Part shown: piece after piece, positions 26,371-37,683 of the stretch
How the letters are laid out: every line of letters starts with the position of its first letter
Numbering within the stretch: the first letter of the stretch is position 1
DNA from: Clostridiales bacterium
GTDB taxonomy: Bacteria > Bacillota > Clostridia > Christensenellales > UBA3700
Length of the DNA stretch: 40,360 nt
NCBI GenBank assembly: GCA_015055975.1
Contig: SVHF01000018.1
Location: 1 to 40,360, forward strand
Direction of reading: 5' to 3'
Notes under the pieces: model-generated
The model's input: only the letters and a program-made list of their open reading frames with translations
Databases searched by the model: none
What the model was told of the DNA's origin: nothing
Position numbers and translations under genes: made by a program

Positions 26371-28581
26371 TTATTGATTAAATTCGGCCTCTTGTCTTAA
26401 GAAAGTTAAAAGCATAGAATTACGCTTAATAATTATATTATTAGAAATCATTTTTGCAACAGTTTGCTTAGTCCCAAGAATAACAACAGCCTTTTTGCCA
26501 CGAGTAATTCCTGTATATAACAAATTCCTTGTTGCAAGCATTGGGTTGTTTTCAAATAAGACTAATAAAACTACTTTAAATTCACTACCTTGAGATTTAT
26601 GAACAGTTATAGCGTATGCAAGTTGGACTTCATCAAAATCTCCCATGCCATATTTAACGAATCTATTATCGTCATATTCAACAAGCATTTCTTTATCATA
26701 TGGGTCTACTTCTCTAACTATACCCATCTCTCCATTAAATACGCCCTTTCCAGATTTCCCATCTGGAGTTGTCCAAATAAGTTCGTAGTCGTTTTTAATG
26801 TGAATGACTTTGTCATTAGGTCTAAATTTTCTAAGTCCCACAACAAGCTCTAAATCGTCTTGTTTTGGATTTAAAATCTCTTGCATTTGCTCATTTAATT
26901 TATCTATCCCAGCAAGGCCTTTTTTTGCTGGTGCTAGAACTTGGATATCATCTTTAGATACTTTAAAGTATTTTGGTATTCTTGTAGATAACAAGTCTGT
27001 TAAAGTCTTTGCTATATCTTTATTCAATTCTGCATTGATAAAGAAGAAGTCTGTTGCCTTATTATCAAGCTTAATCATTCTTCCAGCATTTACTTCATGA
27101 GCATTTATTGAAATCATTGATCCATCGTCTTGCCTAAATATTCTATTTAAAAAGCTTACAGGTATTACTTTTGAGTTAATCATGTCAGATAAGATGTTGC
27201 CAGCACCAACGGATGGTAATTGATCTTTATCTCCAACAAATATTACTCTTGCTCCTGGCTTTATAGCATTTAGAAGCGATTTCATAATATATGTATCACA
27301 CATCGAAACTTCATCGACAATAATTACATCTTGAGAAAGATTATTTGTTTCATCAAACTTAAATCTAAAGAAACCATCTTCAACCGTTAATCCTAACAAT
27401 CTATGGATTGTTTGAGCATCATAACCCGTTGATTCTCTCATTCTCTTTGCCGCACGCCCTGTTGGTGCACACAATGCAAATGTTTTATGAATGCCATTTA
27501 GCATAGCAACTATTGCCTTTATAATTGTAGTTTTACCAGTTCCTGGTCCACCTGTAATTACAGAAACGCCATATATCAAACTATTTTTAATAGCTTCTAT
27601 TTGCTTTTCATCTAGCGTTATACCATTCATTTCTTGATAGATTTTCAAATCCGTATCTATATCCATCAAGAAGATATTTGTATTATTTGTACATAAAGAT
27701 ATTAACTTTTTTGCAATGAACTTTTCATGGTCGTATAAAATACGAGACATTATTATTTCTTTGCCTTCAACTTCAAGAGATATAACTTCGTTATCTTTTT
27801 CGCATTTTCTTAAACATGTTTCGACTAAATCTTCATCAAACGTTCTATCTAAACCTAAAAGATCTATTGCTCTATTTAATAAATCTCCATGGAATAAATA
27901 GGTGTGTCCCAATTTATCTGCAACGTCAGTTACGGTATACATAATGCCAGCGCGAACTCTTTGCTCGCCCTTTACTTCATAACCCATCTTAAGCGCAATC
28001 TTATCTGCAGTCAAAAAACCAAAGCCATCTACGTCTTTTATTATCTGGTATGGATTAGCTTCCAAAACTCTCTTTGTATCGTCTCCATAAGCCTTATATA
28101 GCTTCAAAATGGTATTAATGCTAAGTTCATGTGCTTGAAGTTCAATAATTAAATTCTTTAAAAAGATAAGATTGTTAAATCTATCTACAAGCTCAACTGC
28201 TCTATCATAGCTTATGCCTCTTACTTGAGATAATTCTTGTGGGTTTGTTGATAGAACTTCAAAAGTTCTTTTGCCAAACTTTGATACAATCTTTTTTGCG
28301 GTAACATCTTTGATGCCTCTAAATAAACCTGAGGCTAAATATCTAACCATGTCTTCTTCCTCATCCGGAAGTAAACATGCACATTTTTCAACTTTAAATT
28401 GTTCGCCGTATTTAGGATCTTGAATAAAATCTCCATCTACAACGACTCTTTCCCCTTCATATAAATCAGGAAAATAGCCGACGCATGTTATTATCTCTAT
28501 GTTCGTGAAAACATTTACTATTGTATAGCCTGTTTCATTATTAACATAGATTACGTCAACTACTTCCCCTTCTAATCTCAT
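26371..28581 (-). CDS. recD2: RecD2-type ATP-dependent DNA helicase
   Basis: RecD2 is a 5'-3' superfamily 1B helicase of bacteria lacking RecBC, involved in repair and replication-fork tolerance. The protein has 736 residues. An N-terminal OB-like domain (EGEVVDVIYVNNETGYTI) is followed by helix-hairpin-helix repeats (about 85-200). Walker A GGPGTGKTT lies near 347 and DEVSM near 424, followed by GDKDQLPSVGAG. The C-terminal motif is YAITVHKSQGSEF. Its ATG shares a base with the metK stop (TAATG), so it is translationally coupled to metK and falls under the same SAM riboswitch. RecD2 and AddAB both occur in this window, as is normal for Firmicutes. Confidence 0.95.
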   Translation of the reverse strand: MRLEGEVVDVIYVNNETGYTIVNVFTNIEIITCVGYFPDLYEGERVVVDGDFIQDPKYGEQFKVEKCACLLPDEEEDMVRYLASGLFRGIKDVTAKKIVSKFGKRTFEVLSTNPQELSQVRGISYDRAVELVDRFNNLIFLKNLIIELQAHELSINTILKLYKAYGDDTKRVLEANPYQIIKDVDGFGFLTADKIALKMGYEVKGEQRVRAGIMYTVTDVADKLGHTYLFHGDLLNRAIDLLGLDRTFDEDLVETCLRKCEKDNEVISLEVEGKEIIMSRILYDHEKFIAKKLISLCTNNTNIFLMDIDTDLKIYQEMNGITLDEKQIEAIKNSLIYGVSVITGGPGTGKTTIIKAIVAMLNGIHKTFALCAPTGRAAKRMRESTGYDAQTIHRLLGLTVEDGFFRFKFDETNNLSQDVIIVDEVSMCDTYIMKSLLNAIKPGARVIFVGDKDQLPSVGAGNILSDMINSKVIPVSFLNRIFRQDDGSMISINAHEVNAGRMIKLDNKATDFFFINAELNKDIAKTLTDLLSTRIPKYFKVSKDDIQVLAPAKKGLAGIDKLNEQMQEILNPKQDDLELVVGLRKFRPNDKVIHIKNDYELIWTTPDGKSGKGVFNGEMGIVREVDPYDKEMLVEYDDNRFVKYGMGDFDEVQLAYAITVHKSQGSEFKVVLLVLFENNPMLATRNLLYTGITRGKKAVVILGTKQTVAKMISNNIIIKRNSMLLTFLRQEAEFNQ

Positions 28582-29768
28582 TAAAGCTCCTCAATCGCTT
28601 TTTTTATCTCTTCTACTTTATCACACTTTTCCCAAGGTAAATAGTCCTTTCCAAAGTGTCCATAGTTTGTAGTTTTAGTAAAGATAGGCTCTCTTAAGTG
28701 CAAATTCTCAATAATTGCAAGAGGTCTAAAGTCAAAGACTTTATAGATTATCTTTGAAATGTCTTCATCAGAAATTGTACCTGTTCCAAATGTGTCTACT
28801 TGAATTGAAACTGGGTGAGCTACACCAATTGCGTAAGCAACTTCGATTTGACACTTTTGAGCAAGTCCTGCAGCAACGATGTTTTTGCATGCATATCTTG
28901 CCATATAAGCTGCAGATCTATCTACCTTTGTTGGATCTTTGCCCGAGAAAGCTCCGCCACCATGTGGACAATATCCACCATATGTATCTACGATGATCTT
29001 TCTTCCAGTTAAACCACTATCGCCATGTGGTCCACCGATAACGAACTTTCCTGTTGGGTTAATAAAGATTTTTGTATTGTCTGTAATTAATTCCTTTGGA
29101 ATTACTGCATCAATAACATATTCTTTAATATCTTTTCTTAATTGTTCTGTTGTAACGCAATCACAATGTTGAGTTGAAACAACAACTGCATCAACGCCAA
29201 CTGGTTTGCCATCTTCATATACAACAGTTACTTGTGCCTTGCCATCTGGTCTTAGATATTTTAAAGTTTTATTCTTTCTAAGCTCTGTTAGCTTTCTTGT
29301 TAATTTGTGTGCAAGAGAAATTGGCATTGGCATTAATTCTTCTGTTTCTGTACAAGCGAATCCAAATACCATACCTTGATCGCCAGCCCCGATTAAATCG
29401 AATCTGTCTTTTCCATCTTCTTTATTCTCAACAGATGAATCAACGCCTTGTGCAATGTTAGGAGATTGCTTTCCAACTCTAACTTCAACAGTACAAGTAT
29501 TACCGTTGAATCCTTCGCAAGAGCCATCATATCCTATATCCAAAATAGCTTCTCTTGCTATTTTTTCATAGTCAATTTCTTCAGCTGCTTTAGAAGTAAC
29601 TTCTCCCATAAGTAACACAAAGTCTGTTGTACAACTTGTTTCTAGTGCTACTCTAGAGTTTGGATCTTTTGCAATCAATGCATCTAAGATTGAATCAGAG
29701 ATTCTATCGCTGACTTTATCTGGATGTCCTTCAGTTACGCTTTCGCTTGTAAATAAATATTTTTTCAT
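28581..29768 (-). CDS. metK: S-adenosylmethionine synthetase
   Basis: MetK makes S-adenosylmethionine from methionine and ATP. The protein has 395 residues. The N-terminal [13 protein letters not shown], the [15 protein letters not shown]/methionine-site loop and the C-terminal [16 protein letters not shown] are intact. AGGAGA lies before the ATG. A SAM-I riboswitch immediately upstream controls it, as in many Gram-positive metK genes. The stop overlaps the recD2 start (TAATG). It follows rpoC with no clear independent terminator in between, so some transcription may arrive from rpoBC. Confidence 0.98.
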   Translation of the reverse strand: MKKYLFTSESVTEGHPDKVSDRISDSILDALIAKDPNSRVALETSCTTDFVLLMGEVTSKAAEEIDYEKIAREAILDIGYDGSCEGFNGNTCTVEVRVGKQSPNIAQGVDSSVENKEDGKDRFDLIGAGDQGMVFGFACTETEELMPMPISLAHKLTRKLTELRKNKTLKYLRPDGKAQVTVVYEDGKPVGVDAVVVSTQHCDCVTTEQLRKDIKEYVIDAVIPKELITDNTKIFINPTGKFVIGGPHGDSGLTGRKIIVDTYGGYCPHGGGAFSGKDPTKVDRSAAYMARYACKNIVAAGLAQKCQIEVAYAIGVAHPVSIQVDTFGTGTISDEDISKIIYKVFDFRPLAIIENLHLREPIFTKTTNYGHFGKDYLPWEKCDKVEEIKKAIEEL

Positions 29769-29785
29769 TTGTTCTCCTATTAAAT

Positions 29786-29815
29786 AAGGCCACCATCCTC
29801 GAAGATAGTGACCTT
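29786..29815 (-). terminator. Expression-platform hairpin of the metK SAM riboswitch
   Basis: AAGGTCACTATC and GATGGTGGCCTT form a 12-bp stem (two G-U) with loop TTCGAG, followed by ATTTAATAGGAG. The 5' arm contains CTATCTT, which can pair with AAGATAG at the 3' side of the aptamer P1 stem, giving the usual antiterminator. The U-tract is short, so inhibition of translation is also possible: the ribosome binding site follows within 10 nt. Confidence 0.75.
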
Positions 29816-29818
29816 ATA

Positions 29819-29910
29819 TTCTATCTTTCAAGTAATCTTGCAGGATTTAGCACCTTTCGAGAGGTTGCTGTGCGATCATTGGGCCTGTCCCTCCCGCACT
29901 CTCTATAGAA
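29819..29910 (-). ncRNA. SAM-I (S-box) riboswitch
   Basis: The minus strand shows the S-box consensus in order: GAGAGTGCGGGAGGGAC, AGGCCCAATGATCGCACAGCAACC, AAGGTGCTAAATCCTGC, and GAAAGATAG. The P1 stem is TTCTAT with ATAGAA. It lies 51 nt upstream of metK, with a terminator-like hairpin between, so high SAM should lower metK and recD2 expression. Confidence 0.96.
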
Positions 29911-29932
29911 TTAAATAATATTGGTTATGTTA

Positions 29933-32900
29933 TTAGTCTACATCCTCAAGAGCAAACTTATCTGTGATTTCTTGCTCATTGATTCTGTTCATCTCTGATG
30001 CCTTAGATACTGTTGTTACGTCTCTATAGCACTTCATACCTGTACCAGCTGGGATTAACTTACCAATGATGATATTTTCTTTCAATCCCTTTAAGTGGTC
30101 AACTTTACCCTTCATAGCTGCATCAGCAAGCATTCTTGGTGTTTCTTGGAATGATGCTGCAGATAAGAATGATTCAGAAGATAGAGATGTCTTTGTAATA
30201 CCTTGAAGTATTCTAGCACCAAGTGCTGGCTCACCTTCAGATGCAACAACCTTTTGGTTAGTATCCTTGAATGTTTGGAAGTCAACGATATCACCAACTA
30301 GGAATCCTGTTGTACCAGCTTCTGTAATTCTAACCTTGCTTAGCATTTGTCTAATAATGATTTCCAAGTGCTTTTCGTTGATTTCAACGTTAGATGTTTC
30401 GTATGTCTTCTTAACTTCAGAAATGATGTAGTTTTGAACAGCAGCAATACCCTTTGTTCTTAACAAATCTTGTGGGTAAATGTTACCTTCAGTAATTCTA
30501 TCACCAGCTTCGATTGTATCACCAGTCTTAACTAGGATCTTTCTGTTGTAATCGATTACATACTTTTCTTCTTTAGCTTCACCAGTAATAGCATCTTTAC
30601 CAGATACGTATACAACTCTGCTTGTTCCTTCTTCAACAGTTACCTTACCAGCGATGTTAGAGATAACAGCTTGACCTTTTGGTCTTCTTACTTCGAACAA
30701 TTCTTGTACACGAGGAAGACCGTTTGTGATATCACCTGTTGTAGCAACACCACCAGTGTGGAATGTTCTCATTGTTAACTGTGTACCTGGTTCACCAATT
30801 GATTGAGCTGCGATAATACCAACAGCTTCACCAACTTTAACGATGTTACCAGAAGCTAAGTTCATACCATAGCACTTAGCACATACGCCATCTTTGCATT
30901 GGCAAGATAGATTTGATCTAATCTTAACTGACTTAATACCAGCCTTATCAATCTTCTTAGCATCTTGTAGCTTAATCATTGTGTTGTTTTCAATTAGAAC
31001 TTCGCCGTTTGCATCAACAACATCTCCGATTACGAATCTACCATTTAGCTTTTCGATGAAGTTTTGACCAGCCTTACCATTTAGAACAACTTCGTTGTTA
31101 CCCTTTTCTGTTTCAACTGGAATTCTTGCAATCTTAGCGTTGTAGATTTCAAGAGCCTTAGCTTCGTCGATAACTGTTCCCTTCTTGAACATTACAGAAC
31201 CATCTTTTCCTGTGATGTCAGCAAGTAACTTCTTATCTACGATTGCTTTGTATAATTCGATTAAGTCCATGTTCTTAACTTCAACACCTGACTTATCTCC
31301 ACAGTCTTCTTCTGTTACAACAACGTGGTGACATACATCAACCAAACGTCTTGTTAAGTAACCTGAGTCGGCTGTCTTTAAAGCTGTATCGGCCATACCC
31401 TTACGTCCACCGTGTGCTGAAATGAAGTATTCCAAAACTGATAGACCTTCTCTATATGATGATTTAATTGGAAGCTCGATATCTTTACCTGATGTAGATG
31501 CGACGATACCTCTCATACCGCAAAGTTGTGAAATCTGTCCGATACCACCACGGGCTCCTGATTCAGCCATCATCCAAATTGGGTTGTATACATCTTTGTT
31601 ATCTTCAAGTAACTTAGAAACCTTATCTTTAGCTTCTGTCCAAATCTTGATAGTTTCATGATATCTTCTGTCTTCAGAAACGATACCCATTCTTTGACCT
31701 CTTTCGATTTGTTGTACTTGCTTAGAAGCTTCTTCTAGGATTTCTGCCTTATCTTGAGGAACGTGCATATCGAATACTGATGCTGTATTTCCTGAAATTG
31801 TAGAATACTTATATCCGATTGACTTGATGTTATCCAAAACGATTGCTGTTTCTGTAGCACCCTTAGCTGCGAATACCTTATCTACGATTACAGATAATTG
31901 CTTCTTACCGATTCTTGAGTTGATCTTGAACTCAAATGTTGCGTTGTTATTCTTATTAACAACTTGCTTCTTGCTATCTTCTAGCGCGCCTGTATCAATA
32001 CCATAATAGATATCTTGAGGAATTGCTTCATTGAAGATGATCTTACCAACAGTTGTTCTAACTCTCTTAGAAACTGTTCTGCCTAGTTCATCTTGCTTTT
32101 CAACTCTTACTTCAATTTCTTTTTGTAAAGAAATTTGCTTTAATTGATAAGCCATCTTAGCTTCTTCAACATTTCTAAATACTCTTCTTTCTGAAGACAT
32201 CTTTTCTGGATTTTCATCCATTGTTAAATAGAAGCATCCGATAACGATATCTTGTGATGGAGAAACAACTGGTTTACCATCAGAAAGCTTTAAGATGTTG
32301 TTTGTAGATAGCATTAAGAATCTAGCTTCTGCTCTAGCTTCAAGTGATAGTGGTACGTGAACAGCCATTTGGTCACCATCGAAGTCGGCGTTGAACGCTG
32401 TACATACAAGTGGGTGAAGTTTAATAGCTCTTCCTTCAACGATAACTGGCTCGAAAGCTTGAATAGATAATCTGTGTAGAGATGGAGCACGGTTCAATAG
32501 AACTGGGTGATCCTTAATTACTTCTTCTAGAATATCCCAAACTTCAGCTGATGGGTTAACGTCGATTAACTTCTTACCGCTATGGTTATTTGTAGCTAAT
32601 CCTCTTGCGATTAATTCGTGTAGAACGAATGGTTTGAATAATTCAAGAGCCATTTCTCTTGGAAGACCGCATTGGTACATCTTTAATTCTGGTCCTACGA
32701 CGATAACTGAACGTCCTGAGAAGTCAACACGCTTACCAAGTAAGTTTAGACGGAAACGACCTTGCTTACCCTTTAGAGACTCTGTTAATGACTTAGCCTT
32801 CTTGTTGTTTGTTGTGATGGCCTTGCCACGTCTACCATTATCGATAAGAGCGTCAACAGCTTCTTGTACGATTCTCTTTTCGTTTCTTAAGATAATTTCT

Positions 32901-33736
32901 GGAGTACCATACTCTAACATCTTCTTTAGACGATTGTTACGCATGATAACTCTTCTATATAAGTCGTTTAAGTCTGATGCAGCAAACTTACCACCATCTA
33001 GTTGAACCATTGGTCTTAAATCTGGTGGAAGAACTGGAAGAACATCTAGAACCATCCATTCTGGCTTGTTACCTGATGTTCTGAAAGCTTCAACAACTTC
33101 TAATCTCTTAATAGCCTTTAACTTTGCTTGACCTTCTTTAGCTGTAGCGATAGTTTCTTTTAAAGCTGTAGCTTCAGCATCTAGGTCGATGTTCTTTAAT
33201 AATTCTTTAACTGCTTCACCACCCATTCCTACTTTGAATGCGTCTGCGCCGAATTCGTCGCAAGCTTCTAAGTATTCTCTATCATCGATGATTTGCTTAT
33301 AAGCAAAAGATGATTGACCTGGGTCTAAAACAACGTATTTTGTGTAGTAAACTACTAGTTCTAATTCCTTTAGAGGAATGTCTAGTAATTGGCTCATTCT
33401 ATATGGAGCACCCTTTAAGTACCAGATGTGTGTAACTGGACAAGCAAGTTCAATGTGGCCCATTCTCTCACGTCTTACAGATCTTGCAACAACGTCAACA
33501 CCACATCTATCACAAGTGATGCCTCTAGCCTTCATTTTCTTATACTTACCGCAAGCACATTCGTAGTCCTTAACCGGTCCAAATATTCTTTCGCAGAACA
33601 AACCGCCCATTTCTGGCTTTTGTGTTCTGTAGTTGATTGTTTCAGAATTTACAACTTCACCATGTGACCAACTTCTAATTGTTTCAGGAGAAGCGATTCC
33701 TATCTTTATTGCACTGAAATTATTTACATCTGCCAT
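29933..33736 (-). CDS. rpoC: DNA-directed RNA polymerase subunit beta'
   Basis: Beta' carries the catalytic magnesium site of RNA polymerase. The protein has 1267 residues. The N-terminal zinc ribbon [20 protein letters not shown] is at about 59-80. The active-site motif [12 protein letters not shown] is at about 450. The trigger-loop region [24 protein letters not shown] and the second zinc site (CGDK, then [11 protein letters not shown]) are intact. A GGAG-type ribosome binding site precedes the ATG. It follows rpoB by 18 nt. The next element, only 22 nt after its stop, is the metK riboswitch. Confidence 0.99.
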   Translation of the reverse strand: MADVNNFSAIKIGIASPETIRSWSHGEVVNSETINYRTQKPEMGGLFCERIFGPVKDYECACGKYKKMKARGITCDRCGVDVVARSVRRERMGHIELACPVTHIWYLKGAPYRMSQLLDIPLKELELVVYYTKYVVLDPGQSSFAYKQIIDDREYLEACDEFGADAFKVGMGGEAVKELLKNIDLDAEATALKETIATAKEGQAKLKAIKRLEVVEAFRTSGNKPEWMVLDVLPVLPPDLRPMVQLDGGKFAASDLNDLYRRVIMRNNRLKKMLEYGTPEIILRNEKRIVQEAVDALIDNGRRGKAITTNNKKAKSLTESLKGKQGRFRLNLLGKRVDFSGRSVIVVGPELKMYQCGLPREMALELFKPFVLHELIARGLATNNHSGKKLIDVNPSAEVWDILEEVIKDHPVLLNRAPSLHRLSIQAFEPVIVEGRAIKLHPLVCTAFNADFDGDQMAVHVPLSLEARAEARFLMLSTNNILKLSDGKPVVSPSQDIVIGCFYLTMDENPEKMSSERRVFRNVEEAKMAYQLKQISLQKEIEVRVEKQDELGRTVSKRVRTTVGKIIFNEAIPQDIYYGIDTGALEDSKKQVVNKNNNATFEFKINSRIGKKQLSVIVDKVFAAKGATETAIVLDNIKSIGYKYSTISGNTASVFDMHVPQDKAEILEEASKQVQQIERGQRMGIVSEDRRYHETIKIWTEAKDKVSKLLEDNKDVYNPIWMMAESGARGGIGQISQLCGMRGIVASTSGKDIELPIKSSYREGLSVLEYFISAHGGRKGMADTALKTADSGYLTRRLVDVCHHVVVTEEDCGDKSGVEVKNMDLIELYKAIVDKKLLADITGKDGSVMFKKGTVIDEAKALEIYNAKIARIPVETEKGNNEVVLNGKAGQNFIEKLNGRFVIGDVVDANGEVLIENNTMIKLQDAKKIDKAGIKSVKIRSNLSCQCKDGVCAKCYGMNLASGNIVKVGEAVGIIAAQSIGEPGTQLTMRTFHTGGVATTGDITNGLPRVQELFEVRRPKGQAVISNIAGKVTVEEGTSRVVYVSGKDAITGEAKEEKYVIDYNRKILVKTGDTIEAGDRITEGNIYPQDLLRTKGIAAVQNYIISEVKKTYETSNVEINEKHLEIIIRQMLSKVRITEAGTTGFLVGDIVDFQTFKDTNQKVVASEGEPALGARILQGITKTSLSSESFLSAASFQETPRMLADAAMKGKVDHLKGLKENIIIGKLIPAGTGMKCYRDVTTVSKASEMNRINEQEITDKFALEDVD

Positions 33737-33754
33737 TTTTCTATTTCTCCTTTA

Positions 33755-36700
33755 TTAGTCGTTAGCGTCATCGCTACCGTTGAATTGAGATAATAATTCG
33801 CTGATATCACCTGCGCCGATATCGTCATCATCATCTTCGCTACTAATAATATCTGTAGCGTCTTGCATTGAGTCGCTAGATGTATTGAAATCCAATCCTA
33901 ATCCGATGTCTTCATCTTCGTCATCCAACTTGAATTGAGCACCTAAATCGATTGATTCTGTTGGCTCGTCTGTTGAGTATGAAGTTTGATGCTTTGTAGA
34001 TGTTACTGTTGTTGTATCTGTGTAATCTCTAATACCAACTTCTTCACCGTTATCGTTTAGAACCTTAACTTCCAAACCTAAAGCCTTGAATTCCTTCATT
34101 ACAACCTTGAATGATTCTGGTGTACCAGCTTCTGGAATTGGGTTGCCCTTTACGATTGCATCGTAAACCTTTTGTCTTCCCATTACGTCGTCTGACTTGT
34201 TTGTCAAAACTTCTTGTAGGATGTGAGAAGCACCATAAGCTTCTAGAGCCCAAACTTCCATTTCACCGAAACGTTGTCCACCGAATTGTGCCTTACCACC
34301 TAGAGGTTGTTGTGTAATTAATGTGTACTTACCAGTAGATCTAGCGTGCATCTTTTCATCAACCATGTGGCATAGCTTTAACATATACATGTAACCAACT
34401 GTTACTGGGTTTTCGAATGGTTCACCAGTTCTGCCGTCATAAACAGTGAACTTACCATCTTTCTTTGGATCATGCTTTCCATCAACAGCAAGGTTGATAT
34501 CTGAATTCAATCTTTCGTCTTGGAATAGAGTCTTGATATCTGATTCTGTAGCACCATCGAATACTGGTGTAGCAACCATCATACCAAGCTTCTTAGCAAT
34601 ATATCCTAAGTGAACTTCTAAGACTTGTCCGATGTTCATACGTGAAGGAACGCCTAGTGGGTTTAACATGATTTGTAATCTTGTTCCATCTGGTAAGAAT
34701 GGCATATCTTCTCTTGGAAGAACTCTTGAAATAACGCCCTTGTTACCGTGACGACCAGACATCTTATCACCGACACCGATCTTTCTCTTTTGAGCAACGT
34801 AAACTCTTACTAACTTAGTTACGCCTGCTGGTAGGTCATCTTTTTCTTTCTTTGTGTATACCTTAACATCGATAACAACACCTGATTGTCCGTGTGGTAA
34901 GCATAGAGAAGAATTCTTAACTTCCTTACCCTTTTCACCAAAGATTGCTCTCATTAACTTTTCTTGTGGTGTTAAATCAACTTCACCCTTAGGGCTTGTT
35001 CTACCAACAAGGATATCTGATGAATCAACAGCTGTACCGATTCTTACAATACCGTTTTCATCAAGATTCTTTAATGCAGCTTCACCAACACCTGGAATAT
35101 CACTTGTGATTTGTTCATCACCACGAGATGTATTTCTAGATGTAATTTCGAACTTTTCAATATGTAGAGATGTGAATACATCATCTTTTACTAAGTCTTC
35201 GTTAATGATGATAGCGTCTTCGTAGTTGTATCCTTCCCAAGATGTGTATCCGATAAGGATGTTTCTACCTAATGACAATTCACCATTGTTTGTAGCAGGA
35301 CCATCAGCAAGTACCATACCCTTAAATACCTTATCGCCCTTATTTACGATTGGCTTTTGATTGATACATGTACCAGCGTTAGATCTTTCAAACTTTTGAA
35401 GATATACTGTTTCATCTCCGTTTTCTGTTTCAATAACGATTTTTGTAGAGTCAACAAACTTTACAACACCATCGAATTTAGAAATAGCTAGAACGCCGCT
35501 ATCGTAAGCAATCTTGTGCTCGATACCAGTAGCGATCATAGGAGCTTCTGTTCTTAGTAGAGGTACAGCTTGACGTTGCATGTTAGAACCCATCAATGCA
35601 CGGGCTGTATCGTCGTTTTCAAGGAATGGGATAAGAGCTGAAGCAACTGAAATTAATTGCTTTGGAGAAACATCTACATAATCTACCTTGTCGATGTTAA
35701 CTTCACGAATATCTTCCTTGATTCTACACATAGCACGGTTTTGTACAAATGTGCCATCTTCGTTAAGTGGTGTGTTAGCTTGAGCTAAGATGTACTTATC
35801 TTCATCATCAGCTTGTAGATAATCTACGACATCTGTAACATATGGTGTTCCATCTTCTTTCTTAGCAACTCTTCTATATGGAGCTTCGATGAAGCCATAT
35901 TCGTTGATTCTTGCATAAGAAGCAAGTGATGAAATAAGACCAATGTTTTGACCTTCTGGAGTTTCGATTGGACATAGACGACCATAGTGTGTATGGTTAA
36001 TATCACGAACTTCGAAACCAGCTCTTTCTCTGTTCAAACCACCAGGTCCTAAAGCAGATAACTTTCTCTTGTTTGTTAATTCTGCAGCTGGGTTATGGTG
36101 ATCCATAACTTGAGATAATTGGTTTGTGCAGAAGAATTGTCTAATAACCATGGCAATTGCTCTAACATTTAAGAATTGTTGAATCTTGTATTCATCATTC
36201 TCGCCTGTTCTTGACATGTTTTCCTTGATTGTCTTATCAAGTCTTGCCATACCTTCTCTGAACTTTTGTTGTAATAATTCACCTACGCAACGAACACGTC
36301 TGTTTGCTAAGTGGTCGATAATATCTGTAACACCGATACCATGAACTAAACCTAAGTTGTTGCTGTATGATGCAAGGATATCATCAACTGTTAAGTGCTT
36401 AATGATAAGAGCATCAACATTAGCCTTGATTTGTTCTTTTAATTCATCGCCCTTGAATTGAGCCATTAATTCCTTCAATGCAGGTAGATATACCTTTTCA
36501 TTGATTCCTAACTCTTCAGCGTTGAATTCTGGAAGTACAGCATTGAAATCTACAACGTTGTTACCACGAACGATAACTACTTGTGGTTTTTCTTCTTTAG
36601 ATAAAACTTTGATAGAAACGATACCAGCGTTTTGAATCTTGTCAGCATCTTCAGCTGTCAAAACTGTATCCTTTTGGCAAATTACTTCACCGTTTTCATC

Positions 36701-37603
36701 TATAGCATCTTCAGCTAAAGCAAATCCAACTACTCTTTGAGCATAAGATAACTTCTTGTTTACCTTATATCTACCTACTCTCATTAGGTCATATCTCTTT
36801 TCGTCGAAGAATAAGCCTTGGATTAATCTCTCAATTCCTTCTTCTGTAATTGTTTCGCCTGGACGTTGCTTTCTGTATAATTCTGTCTTAGCTTCAGCAA
36901 TATTTGTAGCTGAGTCCTTTTCAATTGTGTTTTCTAGAAGCTTTTCATGTCCGAACGTAGCATATAATTCTTCATTTGTTCCTTCCTTTAGTAAGCAACG
37001 AATTAATACAGTTGATGGGAATTTACGTCTTCTATCTACATAAACTGAAATTGTTTCTGTTGGATCTTGTTTGAATTCTACCCATGCACCTCTATGTGGC
37101 ATTATTTGTGTAGAATATCTTGGCATACCAGTCTTTTGATCCTTTTCGAATGTGTTGTAAACGCTAGGGCTTCTTACTAATTGGCTAACAACTACACGTT
37201 CAGTTCCGTTAATAATGAATGAACCTGCTTCTGTCATCTTAGGAATTTCACCCATGTATACATCATCTTCTAAGCATTCACCAGTGCTTGTGTTTACAAG
37301 TCTGATTCTAAACTTTAGAGGAATTGTGTAAGAACGTTCACCATCTTTACATTCTTTGATGGTGTACTTTGGTGTGCCATCTAGGGAATAACCTAGATAA
37401 TGTAGCTCAAATCTTCCAGCTCTATCTACAACTGGTGAGAAATCGTTCAAAACTTCTTGGATTCCTTCAGAGACAAATCTCTTGTAAGAACCAACTTGAG
37501 CTTCAAGCAAATATGGCATTTCTAGAACTTCTTTAATATGAGAGAAAGAATCTCTAACTGTATTGCCGTATTTAACTTTATGAGTCATATTGTTTTGAGG
37601 CAT
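33755..37603 (-). CDS. rpoB: DNA-directed RNA polymerase subunit beta
   Basis: This is the beta subunit of RNA polymerase, 1282 residues. The rifampicin region reads QLSQVMDHHNPAAELTNKRK and continues LSALGPGG. The residue aligned with E. coli His526 is Asn, F514 is Val, S522 is Ala and R529 is Lys. D516, S531 and the Gln contacts are kept. GRHGNKGVIS and the C-terminal GGQRFGEMEVWALEAYGA are canonical. The last 90 or so residues form an acidic low-complexity tail. AGGAGG lies about 8 nt before the ATG. It begins the rpoBC transcript with a consensus promoter and is not joined to rplJL as in many bacteria. Confidence 0.99.
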   Translation of the reverse strand: MPQNNMTHKVKYGNTVRDSFSHIKEVLEMPYLLEAQVGSYKRFVSEGIQEVLNDFSPVVDRAGRFELHYLGYSLDGTPKYTIKECKDGERSYTIPLKFRIRLVNTSTGECLEDDVYMGEIPKMTEAGSFIINGTERVVVSQLVRSPSVYNTFEKDQKTGMPRYSTQIMPHRGAWVEFKQDPTETISVYVDRRRKFPSTVLIRCLLKEGTNEELYATFGHEKLLENTIEKDSATNIAEAKTELYRKQRPGETITEEGIERLIQGLFFDEKRYDLMRVGRYKVNKKLSYAQRVVGFALAEDAIDENGEVICQKDTVLTAEDADKIQNAGIVSIKVLSKEEKPQVVIVRGNNVVDFNAVLPEFNAEELGINEKVYLPALKELMAQFKGDELKEQIKANVDALIIKHLTVDDILASYSNNLGLVHGIGVTDIIDHLANRRVRCVGELLQQKFREGMARLDKTIKENMSRTGENDEYKIQQFLNVRAIAMVIRQFFCTNQLSQVMDHHNPAAELTNKRKLSALGPGGLNRERAGFEVRDINHTHYGRLCPIETPEGQNIGLISSLASYARINEYGFIEAPYRRVAKKEDGTPYVTDVVDYLQADDEDKYILAQANTPLNEDGTFVQNRAMCRIKEDIREVNIDKVDYVDVSPKQLISVASALIPFLENDDTARALMGSNMQRQAVPLLRTEAPMIATGIEHKIAYDSGVLAISKFDGVVKFVDSTKIVIETENGDETVYLQKFERSNAGTCINQKPIVNKGDKVFKGMVLADGPATNNGELSLGRNILIGYTSWEGYNYEDAIIINEDLVKDDVFTSLHIEKFEITSRNTSRGDEQITSDIPGVGEAALKNLDENGIVRIGTAVDSSDILVGRTSPKGEVDLTPQEKLMRAIFGEKGKEVKNSSLCLPHGQSGVVIDVKVYTKKEKDDLPAGVTKLVRVYVAQKRKIGVGDKMSGRHGNKGVISRVLPREDMPFLPDGTRLQIMLNPLGVPSRMNIGQVLEVHLGYIAKKLGMMVATPVFDGATESDIKTLFQDERLNSDINLAVDGKHDPKKDGKFTVYDGRTGEPFENPVTVGYMYMLKLCHMVDEKMHARSTGKYTLITQQPLGGKAQFGGQRFGEMEVWALEAYGASHILQEVLTNKSDDVMGRQKVYDAIVKGNPIPEAGTPESFKVVMKEFKALGLEVKVLNDNGEEVGIRDYTDTTTVTSTKHQTSYSTDEPTESIDLGAQFKLDDEDEDIGLGLDFNTSSDSMQDATDIISSEDDDDDIGAGDISELLSQFNGSDDAND

Positions 37604-37644
37604 GTCGTCCCCTCCTTATAAAATTTTCGTGATTAAAATGCACA

Positions 37645-37681
37645 TTAGCGCATACTACGCCCTAAATTATAGGTGCGCTAA
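37645..37681 (-). other. Hairpin at the 5' end of the rpoBC leader
   Basis: TTAGCGCA (37674-37681) pairs with TGCGCTAA (37645-37652), and an inner CCTA/TAGG hairpin stacks on it. The first bases overlap the predicted start site near 37678, so about six pairs of the outer stem would be transcribed. It could stabilise the mRNA or bind a regulator. Confidence 0.45.
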
Positions 37682-37683
37682 AT

